Positions 43,964 to 44,601 of a stretch of 44,601 nt of DNA are shown one piece after another. The translations under genes and the position numbers were made by a program. Numbering within the stretch: position 1 is the stretch's first letter; each line of letters begins with the position of its first letter. The notes under the pieces are model-generated. The model saw only the letters and a list, made by a program, of their open reading frames with translations, did not search any database and was not told where the DNA came from. This stretch comes from an uncultured PS1 clade bacterium (GTDB lineage: Bacteria; Pseudomonadota; Alphaproteobacteria; RS24): contig CACNWB010000015.1 in the NCBI GenBank assembly GCA_902624095.1, positions 1 through 44,601 on the forward strand. The letters are read 5' to 3'.

Positions 43964-44601
43964 ATGAGCTATGATCTGATTATTCGCAATGGGCTAGTTT
44001 ATGACGGCACAGGCACCCCGGCACGCATCGCCGATATTGGCGTGCGCGACGGCAAGATTGCCAAGATAGAATCGGTAATATCCGAGAATGCGCGCGAGGA
44101 ATTTGATGCCTCCGGAAAGTCTGTAACACCCGGTTTTGTTGACGTTCACACGCATTATGATGGCCAGGCAACCTGGGACCGGCACCTAACGCCGTCCTCC
44201 AATCTGGGCACGACCACTGTTGTGGTCGGCAATTGCGGCGTTGGCTTTGCGCCATGTCGTCCGGAAGATCGCGAAACTCTGGTGCAATTGATGGAGGGTG
44301 TAGAGGAGATACCGGGCACAGCTCTGGCGGCGGGCATTCCGTGGACATGGGAAAGCTTTCCCGAATATTTGCAGACGCTGGACGCCATCGAGCGCGATAT
44401 TGATATCGCGGTGTTTTTACCGCACGGACCATTGCGCGTTTATGTAATGGGCGAGCGCGGAGTGAAGCGCGAGGCCGCGACGCAAGAAGATATCGTCCAG
44501 ATGAAGCAAATCATCGGTGAAAGCCTAAAGGCAGGCGCCATTGGCTTATCCAGTTCGCGCACCCTCCTGCATCTCAGCAGCTCCGGCGAAAATGTACCGA
44601 C
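43964..44601 (+). CDS. N-acyl-D-amino-acid deacylase / D-aminoacylase-like amidohydrolase (partial)
   Basis: 212 residues visible, running off the window. It begins YDLIIRNGLVYDGTGTPARIADIGVR, the small beta-sandwich of urease-superfamily amidohydrolases, then TPGFVDVHTHYDGQATWD with the metal-binding HxH, NLGTTTVVVGNCGVGFAP and SSSRTLLHLSSSG, typical of N-acyl-D-amino-acid deacylases. GGGAG lies about 7 nt before the ATG. It follows FGE by 59 nt. Activity is not certain without the C-terminal half. Confidence 0.85.
   Translation, partial: MSYDLIIRNGLVYDGTGTPARIADIGVRDGKIAKIESVISENAREEFDASGKSVTPGFVDVHTHYDGQATWDRHLTPSSNLGTTTVVVGNCGVGFAPCRPEDRETLVQLMEGVEEIPGTALAAGIPWTWESFPEYLQTLDAIERDIDIAVFLPHGPLRVYVMGERGVKREAATQEDIVQMKQIIGESLKAGAIGLSSSRTLLHLSSSGENVP

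Overview
The window looks like chromosomal DNA of an alphaproteobacterium, probably marine and of moderate GC. The basis is the gene order pckA / chvI-chvG-hprK-EIIA-ptsH / ahcY, a TsaE-AmgK fusion, a C-terminal-only HPr kinase, and a mix of dehalogenase, sulfatase and crotonase genes. Genus cannot be fixed from the sequence.

Layout. (A) 1-12600 is conserved core: a TsaE/sugar-kinase fusion (cut by the window edge), ahcY with its own promoter and a perfect 20-bp palindrome, ptsH, a mannose-type EIIA, hprK, the ChvG/ChvI two-component system, pckA facing the other way, polA, a YadG-like ABC ATPase and an SDR enzyme. rapZ, often found between hprK and EIIA, is absent. (B) 12732-12808 is tRNA-Arg(CCG). 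A tyrosine recombinase follows at once and opens a more A+T-rich, gene-poor accessory stretch to about 23.9 kb. It holds two DUF3237 paralogues about 8.6 kb apart, a two-helix membrane microprotein, a truncated P4-type primase, a 15-bp repeat shared by the integrase leader and the primase break, several small exported proteins of unknown function, a flavodoxin-fold reductase, a subtilisin-like serine protease with a C-terminal barrel, and a CmcJ/NvfI-like enzyme. It reads as a decayed, rearranged integrative element. (C) 23.9-31.4 kb carries an enoyl-CoA hydratase-like gene and a complete Liv-type ABC transporter operon (livH-M-G-F, acyl-CoA synthetase, binding protein). livH is split by one extra base in an A7/T7 run. 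(D) 31.9-44.6 kb is a catabolic region: a membrane-anchored GST-like protein, a DhlA-like haloalkane dehalogenase, a GST, a DUF1330-like membrane protein, a DUF2855 protein, two membrane-anchored sulfatases, a TetR regulator, a GPH-family sugar transporter, a crotonase, a lipoprotein-type formylglycine-generating enzyme and the start of a D-aminoacylase-like amidohydrolase.

How they work together. In region D two near-identical palindromes (arms AATTGACAT / ATGTCAATT, 5-nt spacer) lie upstream of the dehalogenase and inside the divergent promoter of GST-DUF1330 versus DUF2855-sulfatase-tetR. I infer one small regulon controlled by the TetR protein encoded at the end of its own operon. The second sulfatase with its transporter, and an FGE carrying a lipobox, suggest an envelope pathway that removes sulfate from, and perhaps dehalogenates, an imported organic substrate. 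The substrate is unknown. This inferred regulon is the best candidate for an undescribed system in the window.
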